DNA from: DATKRB01 sp035532415
Lineage (GTDB): Bacteria > Actinomycetota > Acidimicrobiia > Acidimicrobiales > RAAP-2
Assembly: GCA_035532415.1 (NCBI GenBank)
Contig: DATKRB010000045.1
Location: 1 to 64,000 of the forward strand
Direction: 5' to 3'
Length of the DNA stretch: 64,000 bases
This document shows, one piece after another, positions 24,601 through 33,728 of this stretch. The number at the start of each line of letters is the position of its first letter. The first letter of the stretch is position 1. The notes below the pieces were generated by a model. It was not told the origin of the DNA, did not search any database, and saw only the letters and a list, made by a program, of their open reading frames with translations. A program made the position numbers and the translations under genes.

Positions 24601-27600
24601 ATGTCCAGGCGCCTGCCGGTCTCGATCGTCATCCTCGCGTGGAACGCCTGGAAGGAGACCCAAGCCTGCCTCGAGTCCCTCCGCCCAACCCTCGGCCTGC
24701 ACGACCAGGTGATCGTGGTGGACAACGGCTCGACCGACGCCACCGCCTCACGGCTCAGGCTCTTCTCGTGGTTGGAAGTGGTGCACAACGAGGAGAACCG
24801 TGGGTTCGCCGCCGGCTGCAACCAAGGCGCTGCCGAGGCCCGCAACGACGTCGTGGTCTTCCTCAACAACGACACCGTGCTCACCAGACGCTGGCTCGAT
24901 CCCCTGGTGGAGCCGTTTGACGTCCCCGGGGTCGCGGCCACCGGACCACGGTCGAACTTCGTGTCGGGACCCCAGGTGGCCGAGGGTGCCGCGTATGCGG
25001 CCGATGACCGGAGCGCCATACGGGCGTTCGCGCGCCAGTGGGCCGACGGTCACCGGGGCGAGGTCACGCCGACCGACCGCCTCGTCGGTTTCTGCCTCGC
25101 GGTCCGGCGCACGGCGTTCGAGACCGCCGGGGGCTTCGACGAGGGCTACGAGGTGGGCGGGTTTGAGGACGACGACCTGTGCCGACGCCTGATCGACGCC
25201 GGATGGAACCTGCTCATCGCCCACGAGTCCTTCGTCCATCACGCCGGTCACCGGACCTTTGACGCCAACGAGGTCGATTGGTTCGACCAGCAGGAGCGCA
25301 ACCGGGCCCGCTTCGAAGAGAAGTTCGGGGCTGGCAGCAAGCGAGAGTTCCCTCTGGTGTCGGCGTGCCTGATCGTGAAGGACGAAGAGGCCAACCTCCC
25401 GCGTTGCCTGGCCTCGCTGGAGGGGTTCGCCGACGAGGTCGTCGTGTACGACACCGGCTCCACGGACAGCACAGTCGATCTGGCCCGCCGGGCGGGGGCG
25501 GCCGTCGTAGAGGGCTACTGGGACGACGACTTCTCACGAGCTCGCAACGTCGCCCTCGCATCGTGCCACGGTGAGTGGGTCGCCTGGCTGGACGCCGACG
25601 AGATGCTCGTCTGCGACGACGTGGCCGCCCTCCGCCAACAGTTGGTCCGCACCGGGCCCGAGGTCGACGGGTACAGCGTGCCCATCGAGAACGTGACCGG
25701 GTCCGGTGTCGGAGCGATGTTCGTCCACTCCGCCTGCCGGCTGTTCCGCCGGTCACGATGCGAGTGGACCGGACGGCTCCACGAGCAGGTGGCCGGCCGG
25801 GACGACCATCGGCCGGTGGCCACCATGGCCCTCGAGCGGGCCCGTATCCACCACACCGGCTACACGAGCCAGGCCATGGCACAACGATCGAAGGCCGAGC
25901 GCAACCTCCGCGTGGCCGAGGCGGAGGTCGAGCGGGCCGATGGCTGGGAGCGCGGCTTCTCGCTGACCAGCCTTGGCCGCTCCTACATGACGGCCGGACG
26001 TCCCGAGGAGGCCCTGCAGACCTGCCGCCGGGGCGCAGCCGAGACGCAGAACCCGATCACCCGCCGGCTGGCCCTGCGCACGGTCGTCGAAGCACTCGTC
26101 GCCCTCGGTCGCCCCGAGGACGCGCTCGACGCGCTCGACGAGCTGCGACAGGTCAGCGACCGGCAGGTCCTCGTGACCCTGCTCGAGACGAACATCCGGC
26201 GCCAGACGGGCGATCACGTACGAGCCCTCGAGCTCCTCGACACGATCGTCGGCCCGCAATTCGACGACGACGGGTTCGAGTACGACGAGAGCATGTTCGC
26301 CCAGCAGCGTTCCGAGTCGCTCGCCGTGCTCGGTCGTCACGGCGAGGCCGCCGATGCCTTGCTGGCGGCCATGTCGGACAAGGGGGTGCTCGACGCGCAC
26401 CTGGGCACCGTCGTCGAGTACCTTCAGCAGGCCGGCCGGCCGCTCACCGATCTGGCCGCCGCCATCCCCCCCGTCAACCACCAGCTCTTCATGGCGCAGA
26501 TCCTCCAGCTCATCCCCGAGACCGCCGACCAGGTGCTCGGGGCATGCGTCGCACACGCCGAACAGCACGCCGAGGCGCACACCGAACAGCACGGGGAAGG
26601 CACCGTGCTCGCGGTCCTGGCCACGGCTGCAACCGTGGCCGCGTCCCTTTCCATCGAACGGGCCCTGGTGTGGTCGTCATGCCTCCGAGCTCGCGGTCTC
26701 GGCGTGGCCTGCCCGCTGGTCGCCATCGCCACGGACCAGGCGCGCTCACCGGTCGATCGCGCCCGAGCGGCGGGCGCCGGGTACCAGGTGTTCGGCGACG
26801 ACCGCCTGGCCTCCGCCTTCCCCGTCGCCTATGCCGTCGCTTCCCCGGACGAGCGATGCCAGATCGCTGCCGAAATTACGGCAATCTGCCCCCAGCTCAT
26901 GAGCCCACCGGGTTCCGAACCCGGCACCGTGACAAAGGTCAGCATCATCATCCCCTGTTGGAACCAGGCGGAGTACACGACGCGCTGTCTCGCTTCGATC
27001 CAAGCCCATACACCGCCGGGCACCTACGAGGTGATCCTCATCGACAACGGCTCGACGGATGCCACGGCATCGCTGACATCGGCTCCCGAAGACCGGTCGC
27101 TGATCGTTCACCGGAACGGCGAGAACCTCGGATTTGCCCGAGCCTGCAACCAGGGGGCATCCCTGGCGCGAACCGACAGGCTCGTCTTCCTGAACAACGA
27201 CACCGAGGTCCTCCCCGGCTGGTTGCCACCCCTGATGACGGTCCTCGACCAGCACCCCGATGTCGGCATCGTCGGTTGCCGGCTTCTCTACCCCGACGGT
27301 ACCCTGCAGCACGCGGGGGTCGTCACCGGGAGATCACCGGACGGCCTGTTCGACGGACATCATCGTTTCCGTCGGCAACCGGGCACGTACCCCCCTGCCC
27401 TGACGGGAGAGGTGCTTCCGGCCGTGACCGGCGCGTGCATGGCAGTGCGGCGCCACCTCTTCGAAGATCTCGGCGGTTTTGACGAGCTCTACTACAACGG
27501 CAACGAGGACGTCGATCTCTGCCTCGCTGCGGCCAAGTGCGGCTGGTCGGTGTACTACGAGCCTGCAAGTTGTGTGATCCACCACGAATCGATATCCGGA

Positions 27601-27699
27601 CCCGAACGCTTCGTGAGCGCGAGGTCGAACAGGGAACGTCTCACGGAACGCTGGTCGGAGGGAAAGTGCTGGTCACCGTCGTCGACGAGCAGCCGATAG
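24601..27699 (+). CDS. Giant glycosyltransferase with three GT2 domains and a TPR-like middle
   Basis: Cytosolic protein of 1032 aa, probably transferring sugars to flagellin or a surface glycan. Domain 1 (about 1-255): VSIVILAWNAWKETQACLESL, DNGSTDAT, VVFLNNDTVL, GGFDEGYEVGGFEDDDLCRR. Domain 2 (about 256-430): SACLIVKDEEANLPRCLASL, VYDTGSTDSTVDLA, AWLDADEML. A helical repeat region follows (about 430-640). Domain 3 (about 780-1020): VSIIIPCWNQAEYTTRCLASI, DNGSTDAT, VFLNNDTEVLPGWL, GGFDELYYNGNEDVDLCLAA. ATG 24601 is chosen because a leaderless promoter ends just before it. Position between fliC and the sugar genes suggests flagellin glycosylation. Confidence 0.88.
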   Translation: MSRRLPVSIVILAWNAWKETQACLESLRPTLGLHDQVIVVDNGSTDATASRLRLFSWLEVVHNEENRGFAAGCNQGAAEARNDVVVFLNNDTVLTRRWLDPLVEPFDVPGVAATGPRSNFVSGPQVAEGAAYAADDRSAIRAFARQWADGHRGEVTPTDRLVGFCLAVRRTAFETAGGFDEGYEVGGFEDDDLCRRLIDAGWNLLIAHESFVHHAGHRTFDANEVDWFDQQERNRARFEEKFGAGSKREFPLVSACLIVKDEEANLPRCLASLEGFADEVVVYDTGSTDSTVDLARRAGAAVVEGYWDDDFSRARNVALASCHGEWVAWLDADEMLVCDDVAALRQQLVRTGPEVDGYSVPIENVTGSGVGAMFVHSACRLFRRSRCEWTGRLHEQVAGRDDHRPVATMALERARIHHTGYTSQAMAQRSKAERNLRVAEAEVERADGWERGFSLTSLGRSYMTAGRPEEALQTCRRGAAETQNPITRRLALRTVVEALVALGRPEDALDALDELRQVSDRQVLVTLLETNIRRQTGDHVRALELLDTIVGPQFDDDGFEYDESMFAQQRSESLAVLGRHGEAADALLAAMSDKGVLDAHLGTVVEYLQQAGRPLTDLAAAIPPVNHQLFMAQILQLIPETADQVLGACVAHAEQHAEAHTEQHGEGTVLAVLATAATVAASLSIERALVWSSCLRARGLGVACPLVAIATDQARSPVDRARAAGAGYQVFGDDRLASAFPVAYAVASPDERCQIAAEITAICPQLMSPPGSEPGTVTKVSIIIPCWNQAEYTTRCLASIQAHTPPGTYEVILIDNGSTDATASLTSAPEDRSLIVHRNGENLGFARACNQGASLARTDRLVFLNNDTEVLPGWLPPLMTVLDQHPDVGIVGCRLLYPDGTLQHAGVVTGRSPDGLFDGHHRFRRQPGTYPPALTGEVLPAVTGACMAVRRHLFEDLGGFDELYYNGNEDVDLCLAAAKCGWSVYYEPASCVIHHESISGPERFVSARSNRERLTERWSEGKCWSPSSTSSR

Positions 27700-27797
27700 A
27701 TCGAGCCTTCACGCATGCACGACGAGCCTCGGCTCAAGATCGACCGGGACCGGGCCGATAGCCAGACCATGACCCCGCCGCCGAGCGAGCATGCGCC

Positions 27798-28568
27798 GTG
27801 AAGGTCGTCATCCTCGCCGGAGGACGCGGGACCCGGCTGGTGGAGGAAACCGACGTCAGACCGAAGCCGATGGTGGAGATCGGTGACCGCCCCATCCTCT
27901 GGCACATCATGAAGATGTACGCGTCGCACGGCCTCACGGATTTCATCGTCTGCTGCGGCTACAAGGGCTACGTCATGAAGGAGTACTTCGCCAACTACTT
28001 CCTGCACCAGAGCGACATCACGGTCGACATGAAGACCGGAGACATCACCGCCCACCGGTGCAACGCCGAGCCGTGGACGGTCACCCTCGTCGACACGGGG
28101 CTCGACTCCAACACCGGCGGGCGCATCAAGCGGGTGCGCAATTACCTCGACGAGGACGAGCCCTTCTGCCTCACCTACGGCGACGCTGTCTCCGACGTCG
28201 ACATCCGCGGCCTGATCGCGTTCCACCTGGCCCAGCAGGCGCTCGCCACCGTGACCGCCGTCCGCCCCCCGGCCCGCTTCGGGGCGCTCCTCCTCGACGG
28301 TCCCCGCGTGGAGGAATTCCGTGAGAAGCCCGAGGACGGGGGGGGTTGGGTCAACGGCGGCTTCTTCGTCTGCCACCCCGACGTCACCGACGAGATCGGC
28401 GGGGACGCCACCATCTGGGAGCGCGAGCCCCTCGAAGACATCACTGCCCGGGGGCAGCTGGCGTCGTACCGCCACGAAGGCTTCTGGCAGCCCATGGACA
28501 CCATGCGTGACAAGCTGCGCCTGCAGGACCTGTGGGACGGGGGCGACCCGCCGTGGAGGGTCTGGTGA
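27798..28568 (+). CDS. rfbF: Glucose-1-phosphate cytidylyltransferase
   Basis: Makes CDP-glucose from glucose-1-phosphate and CTP, the first step to CDP-linked dideoxy sugars. The 256 aa start MKVVILAGGRGTRLVEETDVRPKPMVEIGDRPILWHIMK (nucleotidyltransferase GGxGTR...PKPM), and contain YKGYVMKEYFANY and CLTYGDAVSDVDI, which are specific to RfbF. It starts with GTG at 27798 and overlaps the next gene by 4 nt. The upstream 98 nt hold no clear feature. Confidence 0.96.
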   Translation: MKVVILAGGRGTRLVEETDVRPKPMVEIGDRPILWHIMKMYASHGLTDFIVCCGYKGYVMKEYFANYFLHQSDITVDMKTGDITAHRCNAEPWTVTLVDTGLDSNTGGRIKRVRNYLDEDEPFCLTYGDAVSDVDIRGLIAFHLAQQALATVTAVRPPARFGALLLDGPRVEEFREKPEDGGGWVNGGFFVCHPDVTDEIGGDATIWEREPLEDITARGQLASYRHEGFWQPMDTMRDKLRLQDLWDGGDPPWRVW

Positions 28569-29653
28569 CCGTGCCGGGCGCCGGCCTCGCCGGCCGCCGA
28601 GTTCTGGTCACCGGCCATACCGGGTTCGTCGGGTCGTGGCTGGTGCTCGCACTCTCCCAGATCGGAGCCGAGGTCACCGGCCTGGCCGGACCGGCGATGA
28701 CCGGCGGCCTCTACGAGCGGGCCGGGCTGCGGCAGTTGCTGGCGGCATCCGTGGAGGGAGACATCCGGGACCTGGCCACGGTCGACGACGCGGTCCGCCG
28801 GCACCGCCCCGAGCTGGTCTTCCACCTGGCCGCCCTCGCCACCGTGCCCGAGTCGTACCGGGACCCGGTGGGCACCTTCGCCACCAACGTCATGGGCACG
28901 GCCCACGTGCTCGATGCGGCGCGCCGGAGCCCCACGGCGTCGGCCTGCCTGGTGGCCACCAGCGACAAGTGCTATTCCCCCGCCGACAAGCCCCATCCCG
29001 AAGGGGACCGGCTCGGGGGCGACGACCCCTACAGCGCCAGCAAGGGGGCTGCCGAGCTGGTGGTCAGGGCGTATGCCCGGTCGTACCCGACCGGCCCGGC
29101 CCTGGCGACGACCCGGGCCGGGAACATCATCGGCGGGGGCGACGCCACGGTGGGCCGGATCGTCCCCGACTTCGCCTCCGCCGCCGCCGCTCGCCGGCCA
29201 CTGCAGCTGCGCCGTCCCGACGCGGTACGCCCCTGGCAGCACGTCTGCGACTGCGTGGCCGGGTACCTGTTGCTGGCCGATCGACTCCTTCAGGACCCCG
29301 CGAGGGGGACCGGGCCGTGGAACCTCGGCTCTGACCCGGGCGAGGCCCTGACCGTGCGCGCCCTGGTCGATGCCCTGGGCGACGAGTGGAGCACCCTCGA
29401 AGGAGAGCCGCTGCCGTCTCCGGAGGTGGTGCCTTCGGGCGACGCCGAGACCGGTGTTCTGCTGCTCGACAGCTCGCGGGCCCGCCGGATGCTGTCCTGG
29501 CGCCCGGCGTCGACGGCGCAGGGAGCAGCTCGCCTGGCGGCCCGCTGGTACTGGAACGCATGGCACACCACCGGCTTCGACGCGCTGGACTACAGCCTCC
29601 GGGAGATGGCCGGCTTCCAGACCCGGCAGCAACCGCAGGGGGCGAGCCGGTGA
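28565..29653 (+). CDS. rfbG: CDP-glucose 4,6-dehydratase
   Basis: Short-chain dehydrogenase that converts CDP-glucose to CDP-4-keto-6-deoxyglucose. It is 362 aa. The nucleotide-binding motif VLVTGHTGFVGSWL is at the start, followed by the FHLAA motif, ATSDKCY, and the catalytic YSASK. The GTG at 28565 overlaps the rfbF stop (GTGA) and fits better than the upstream in-frame codon inside rfbF. Translationally coupled to rfbF and rfbH. Confidence 0.95.
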   Translation: MTVPGAGLAGRRVLVTGHTGFVGSWLVLALSQIGAEVTGLAGPAMTGGLYERAGLRQLLAASVEGDIRDLATVDDAVRRHRPELVFHLAALATVPESYRDPVGTFATNVMGTAHVLDAARRSPTASACLVATSDKCYSPADKPHPEGDRLGGDDPYSASKGAAELVVRAYARSYPTGPALATTRAGNIIGGGDATVGRIVPDFASAAAARRPLQLRRPDAVRPWQHVCDCVAGYLLLADRLLQDPARGTGPWNLGSDPGEALTVRALVDALGDEWSTLEGEPLPSPEVVPSGDAETGVLLLDSSRARRMLSWRPASTAQGAARLAARWYWNAWHTTGFDALDYSLREMAGFQTRQQPQGASR

Positions 29654-31080
29654 CCGTCATCCCCCTTCCCCGGCGCCACCTGCCGGTCGAGGACGGCGAA
29701 GCGGGCCGGGAGTCGGCGGAGCCCGCCACCCCGGCGGAGCTCCGGAGGCAGATCCTCCGCCTGACACACCGCTACAGCGAGGCGACCGCCGGGAAGAAGC
29801 CGTTCGTGGCCGGCCGGACACGCGTCGACTACGCCGGTCGCGTCTACGACTCCGACGAGGTCACCAACCTGGTGTCGGCCGCCTTGGACTTCTGGTTGAC
29901 CGAGGGCCCCTACGCCCATGGGCTCGAGCAGGCCCTCTGCCGCTTCCTGGGCGTCGGCCACACTGCCCTGGTGAACTCCGGCTCGTCGGCCAACCTCGTC
30001 GCCCTCTCCGCCCTGACCGCCAGGGAGCTCGGCGAGCGCCGCCTGGGCCCGGGCGACGAGGTCATCACGGTGGCCGGAGGCTTCCCCACCACCGTGGCCC
30101 CCATCGTGCAGGTCGGGGCGGTGCCGGTGTTCGTCGACCTTCACGTGGCCACCGCCAACATCGACCCGGAGAAGCTCGAGGACGCCGTGAGCAGCCGCAC
30201 CCGTGCCGTCATGCTGGCCCACACCCTCGGCAACCCCTTCGACATCGACGAGGTGCTGGCTTGTTGCCGCCGTCACGGCTTGTGGCTGGTGGAGGACAAC
30301 TGCGACGCGCTCGGATCGCGCTACACGAGCACGGGCCACGGCCGCCCGGTCACCCGGTTGACCGGGGGCTTCGGAGACATCGCCACCAGCAGCTTCTACC
30401 CGGCCCACCACATGACGACCGGCGAGGGCGGAGCCGTCTACACCTCCGACGACCTGCTCGACACGATCATCCGTTCGGTGCGCGACTGGGGTCGCGGGTG
30501 CTGGTGCAAGCCGGGACGGGACAACACGTGCGGTGAGCGGTTCTCCGGGTGCCACGGGGACCTGCCGTTCGGGTACGACCACAAATACGTTTACGCCCGC
30601 TTCGGATACAACCTGAAGATGACCGATCTGCAAGCCGCCGTGGGGGTCGCCCAGGTCTCGAAATTGGAGGCCTTCGGGCAGGCCCGGCGCGACAATTTCC
30701 GCTACTTGTACCGGCACCTGGCCCCCTACGCCGACATGTTGCGCCTCCCGGAGGCGACCCGGGGCGCCGACCCCAGCTGGTTCGGCTTCCTCATCGGGGT
30801 GCTGCCGGAGGCGCCGTTCACGCGGGCCGATCTGGTCGCCGAGCTCGAGCAGGCCAAGATCCAGACCCGGGCGCTGTTCGCGGGCAACCTCCTTCGCCAC
30901 CCCTGCTTCGACGAGATGCGCTCCACCGGGTCGGGGTACCGCGTCACCGGCGATCTCGACGCCACCGACACGATCATGCGGTCGTCGTTCTGGGTCGGCG
31001 TGTACCCCGGCATGACGGCCGACCGCCTCGACCACATGGTCGAGACCGTCACCGGTTTCCTCGATCGGCACCGCTCGTGA
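29650..31080 (+). CDS. rfbH: CDP-4-keto-6-deoxyglucose 3-dehydrase (RfbH/E1)
   Basis: PMP- and [2Fe-2S]-dependent enzyme that removes the C3 hydroxyl, giving 3,6-dideoxyhexoses. It has 476 aa and a DegT/AspC aminotransferase fold. The normal PLP lysine is replaced by histidine in SSFYPAHHMTTGEGGAVYT, the hallmark of E1 dehydrases. Cysteines for the cluster are clustered in GCWCKPGRDNTCGERFSGC. GTG 29650 overlaps rfbG. The E3 reductase partner (RfbI/AscD) is not encoded in this window. Confidence 0.95.
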   Translation: MTVIPLPRRHLPVEDGEAGRESAEPATPAELRRQILRLTHRYSEATAGKKPFVAGRTRVDYAGRVYDSDEVTNLVSAALDFWLTEGPYAHGLEQALCRFLGVGHTALVNSGSSANLVALSALTARELGERRLGPGDEVITVAGGFPTTVAPIVQVGAVPVFVDLHVATANIDPEKLEDAVSSRTRAVMLAHTLGNPFDIDEVLACCRRHGLWLVEDNCDALGSRYTSTGHGRPVTRLTGGFGDIATSSFYPAHHMTTGEGGAVYTSDDLLDTIIRSVRDWGRGCWCKPGRDNTCGERFSGCHGDLPFGYDHKYVYARFGYNLKMTDLQAAVGVAQVSKLEAFGQARRDNFRYLYRHLAPYADMLRLPEATRGADPSWFGFLIGVLPEAPFTRADLVAELEQAKIQTRALFAGNLLRHPCFDEMRSTGSGYRVTGDLDATDTIMRSSFWVGVYPGMTADRLDHMVETVTGFLDRHRS

Positions 31081-31553
31081 CGCCTGCCGATCCCCTCCCG
31101 ACGGCGGTGGAGGGGGTGACGGTCAGGCCACTGGCGCAGATCGCCGACGAGCGCGGGCGCGTGATGCGCATGCTGCGGCCCGACGACCCCGAATTCGAGC
31201 AGTTCGGGGAGATCTACTTCTCGGTCGTCCACCCCGGCGTGGTGAAAGGCTGGCACCGCCACCGGGTCATGGCCCTCAACTATGCCGTCGTCGAGGGCAC
31301 CATCAAGCTCGTGGTGGTCGACGCCCGGGCCGGCTCGCCGACGCTCGGGTGCATTCAGGAGCTCTTCCTCGGAACCGGGAACTACGCGCTGGCCCACATC
31401 CCCCCGGGCGTCTGGAACGGGTTCAAGGGCACGGGCGGCGGACCCGCCGTCGTCGCCAACTGCGCCACCCATCCCCACGACCCCGGGGAGATCGAGCGAC
31501 TCGACCCGTTCGACAACGACCTCAAATACGACTGGTCGCTCCGCCATGGCTGA
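31077..31553 (+). CDS. RmlC-like sugar 3,5-epimerase / cupin
   Basis: Predicted NDP-keto-sugar epimerase of 158 aa. Family signs are EIYFSVVHPGVVKGWHRHRVMALNYAVVEGTIKLVVVD (His of the cupin fold) and HIPPGVWNGFKG. GTG 31077 overlaps the rfbH stop (GTGA), and its end overlaps the next gene by 8 nt. In the CDP-ascarylose pathway an epimerase follows E1/E3, so this could be the 5-epimerase. The product sugar is unproven. Confidence 0.85.
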   Translation: MTPADPLPTAVEGVTVRPLAQIADERGRVMRMLRPDDPEFEQFGEIYFSVVHPGVVKGWHRHRVMALNYAVVEGTIKLVVVDARAGSPTLGCIQELFLGTGNYALAHIPPGVWNGFKGTGGGPAVVANCATHPHDPGEIERLDPFDNDLKYDWSLRHG

Positions 31554-32442
31554 GCGCGACTGGCTCGTGGTGGGCGCCAGCGGTCTGGTGGGCGCCGACG
31601 TCTGGCGCCGGCTCGGCGACCTGGGGCACCGCGCCACCGCCATGGCCCGGTGCCCGATGGCCGGCCCCAGCGTGCAGGTGGACCTCGCCGACCTCGCCGA
31701 GGTCACCCGGTGCATCCGGGCCCTGTCGCCCGGCGTCGTCGTCTACTGCGCCGGCGCCACCGCCGTCGATCGGTGCGAATCGGACCCCGGCTGGGCCCGG
31801 CAGCTCAACGTCACCGCGCCCGAGGTGGTGATGGAAGCGGTGAGCGAGGACACCTTGATGGTGTACCTGTCGACCGACTACGTGTTCGACGGGACCGCCG
31901 GCCCCTACCGCGAGACCGACACCCCCCGCCCCGTCAACGAGTACGGGCGGACGAAGCTGGCCGGAGAAGCGGCGGTCCGCAGCCGGCGCTCCCACCTGGT
32001 GGTGCGGACCACCGTCGTCTACGGGTGGGAGTCGTTGCGTCCCCCCGTCGGATCGCTGTCGCGTCTGGCCGCGGCCGGGGCCGCCGGGGTGCCGTTCGAC
32101 GCTCCGGCGGACGAGGTGGGGAACCCGACGTTCTCGCCGGATCTGGCCGATGCCGTCGTCCACCTGGCCGCCGCACGGCGGACCGGTGTGTTTCACGTCT
32201 GCGGGCCCGACCGGGTGAGCCGCCTCGAGTTCTCCCGGGCCGTGTTGGGTGCGCTCGGCCACGACACCACGCTGGCCCGGCCGGTGCACAGCGCCGACCT
32301 GCGACGCCCGGCCGTCCGCCCCCTCGGTCACGGCATGGTCTGCCGCCGGGCCTCGCTCGCCCTGGGTCGGAGCTTCATCGGCCTCGCCGGCGGCCTCGCC
32401 ATGGCCGCGGCCGGCCGGCCTCGGCCCGCCGCCGCCGGCTAA
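31546..32442 (+). CDS. RmlD-like NAD(P)-dependent sugar reductase
   Basis: Short-chain reductase of 298 aa, likely the final 4-keto reduction of the dideoxy sugar. Motifs: LVVGASGLVGADVWRRL (nucleotide binding), VVVYCAGATAVDRCESDP, YLSTDYVFDGTAGPYRETDTPRPVNEYGRTKLAGE (RmlD motif STDYVFDG and catalytic YxxxK, quoted in parts). The C-terminus is Ala/Arg-rich. It starts with ATG 31546 inside the preceding gene end. Confidence 0.88.
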   Translation: MAERDWLVVGASGLVGADVWRRLGDLGHRATAMARCPMAGPSVQVDLADLAEVTRCIRALSPGVVVYCAGATAVDRCESDPGWARQLNVTAPEVVMEAVSEDTLMVYLSTDYVFDGTAGPYRETDTPRPVNEYGRTKLAGEAAVRSRRSHLVVRTTVVYGWESLRPPVGSLSRLAAAGAAGVPFDAPADEVGNPTFSPDLADAVVHLAAARRTGVFHVCGPDRVSRLEFSRAVLGALGHDTTLARPVHSADLRRPAVRPLGHGMVCRRASLALGRSFIGLAGGLAMAAAGRPRPAAAG

Positions 32443-32453
32443 AGGCGCGGTCC

Positions 32454-33611
32454 GTGCCACCGCTGGTCAGCGTGATCATCCCGACCCGCAACCGCGCCGG
32501 CTACCTGCGGCAGTCGCTGGCGTCGGCGCTCGCCCAGACGTACCACGACATCGAGATCGTGGTCGTCGACAACTGCTCGACCGACGGCACCCCCGACGTG
32601 GTCGCCGAGCTGGCCGGCAACGACGATCGGGTCCGCTACGTCCGCAACGATGCCGATCTCACCATGACGGAGAACTTCGCCCGCAGCGTGGAGATGGCCG
32701 GCGGCGACCTGATCAAGTTCCTCATGGACGACGACTGGCTGCGGGCCGACGCCGTGGAGCGGCTGGCCCGCCCGATGATCGACCATCCCGAGGTGGTCCT
32801 GGCCACCTCGCGGCGCCAGCGCGTCGACCAGGCCGGCAGCCTGCTCCCCGACAGTGTCAGCACCGTGCCGGTCACCTCGGTCGACGCCGTCTTGGACGGC
32901 CGGGACTTCGGCAACCTCCTCCTCACCCGGGCCATCAACTGCCTGGGCGAACCCACCACGGTCCTCTTCCGCCGCTCGCTGGCAGGGTCACCCGAGCAGA
33001 TGTTCACGCTCGGCCGGAATCCCTACACACGGGTGGTGGACGTGGTGCTGTGGCTGCGCCTGCTGTGCCAGGGCCCGGCCGTCTACCTGACCGAGCCGCT
33101 ATCGGTGTTCCGCCTGCACGGCGAGAACCTCTCCCACGAGGTGGGGGTGGCGGTGCTCGAGTGGCTCCGCATGTCGGATGAGGCCCCGGCGTTCGGCTTC
33201 CTGTCCGAACCGTCCCAGCAGGCCGCGGCGCTGGCCAGCTTCGTCACCCGGGCGGGCGAGTCGCTTCCGGCCATGGGAGACCAGGCGGCGGCGGTGGCCC
33301 AGGCGGTGGAGGAAGCCGGCCTGCGCCTCGGCGCCTTGTCCGGGGAGCCCGAGCCTTCCCGGACCACCTCCGAGCTGCGACGGGCCCTCCCGGCCCCGCA
33401 CGACATGCGGTCGTTCGCCCTGCGCTCCCCGGGCGACGTCGCTCCCCTGGTCACCAGCCTGGGGGCGTTGCTGGTCCGGCTGGCCGGCGGCTACCCGGCC
33501 GGGACGGGGCCGGTGGCGGCGGACACCGCCTGGGCCATCGCCGACGTGGGGGCCTGCCTTCGCCACCTGGGCGACCCGGGCGGGCCCTCTGTCCGCGCCG
33601 GCACGGCCTAA
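32454..33611 (+). CDS. GT2 family glycosyltransferase
   Basis: Predicted sugar transferase of 385 aa. The GT-A core is in the first 230 residues: VSVIIPTRNRAGYLRQSLASALAQTYHDIEIVVVDNCSTDGT (key parts), FLMDDDWLRADAVERL, and VLWLRLLCQGPAVYL. The last 150 residues are helical, Ala-rich and without clear match. GTG 32454 lies 12 nt after the reductase stop. Its stop codon overlaps the -35 of the flhA promoter. Confidence 0.86.
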   Translation: MPPLVSVIIPTRNRAGYLRQSLASALAQTYHDIEIVVVDNCSTDGTPDVVAELAGNDDRVRYVRNDADLTMTENFARSVEMAGGDLIKFLMDDDWLRADAVERLARPMIDHPEVVLATSRRQRVDQAGSLLPDSVSTVPVTSVDAVLDGRDFGNLLLTRAINCLGEPTTVLFRRSLAGSPEQMFTLGRNPYTRVVDVVLWLRLLCQGPAVYLTEPLSVFRLHGENLSHEVGVAVLEWLRMSDEAPAFGFLSEPSQQAAALASFVTRAGESLPAMGDQAAAVAQAVEEAGLRLGALSGEPEPSRTTSELRRALPAPHDMRSFALRSPGDVAPLVTSLGALLVRLAGGYPAGTGPVAADTAWAIADVGACLRHLGDPGGPSVRAGTA

Positions 33612-33636
33612 AGGTCTCCCCCGGCGCTGCCGATAG
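33609..33636 (+). promoter_or_regulatory. FliA/WhiG-type promoter of flhA
   Basis: TAAAGGTC (33609-33616), 12 nt, then GCCGATAG (33629-33636): TAAA-N16-GCCGATAG, the same -35 and spacing as the flgB promoter and 7 of 8 in the -10. The -35 overlaps the stop codon of the upstream gene. The leader to ATG 33729 would be about 86 nt. Confidence 0.7.
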
Positions 33637-33728
33637 GACACACGAGCACCACGGGACGGCGCTCACACCCCACGGCCACGGACCGGCCGGACCACTGCCG
33701 CAACGGTCGGACCAGCTCGCGAGGTGTG

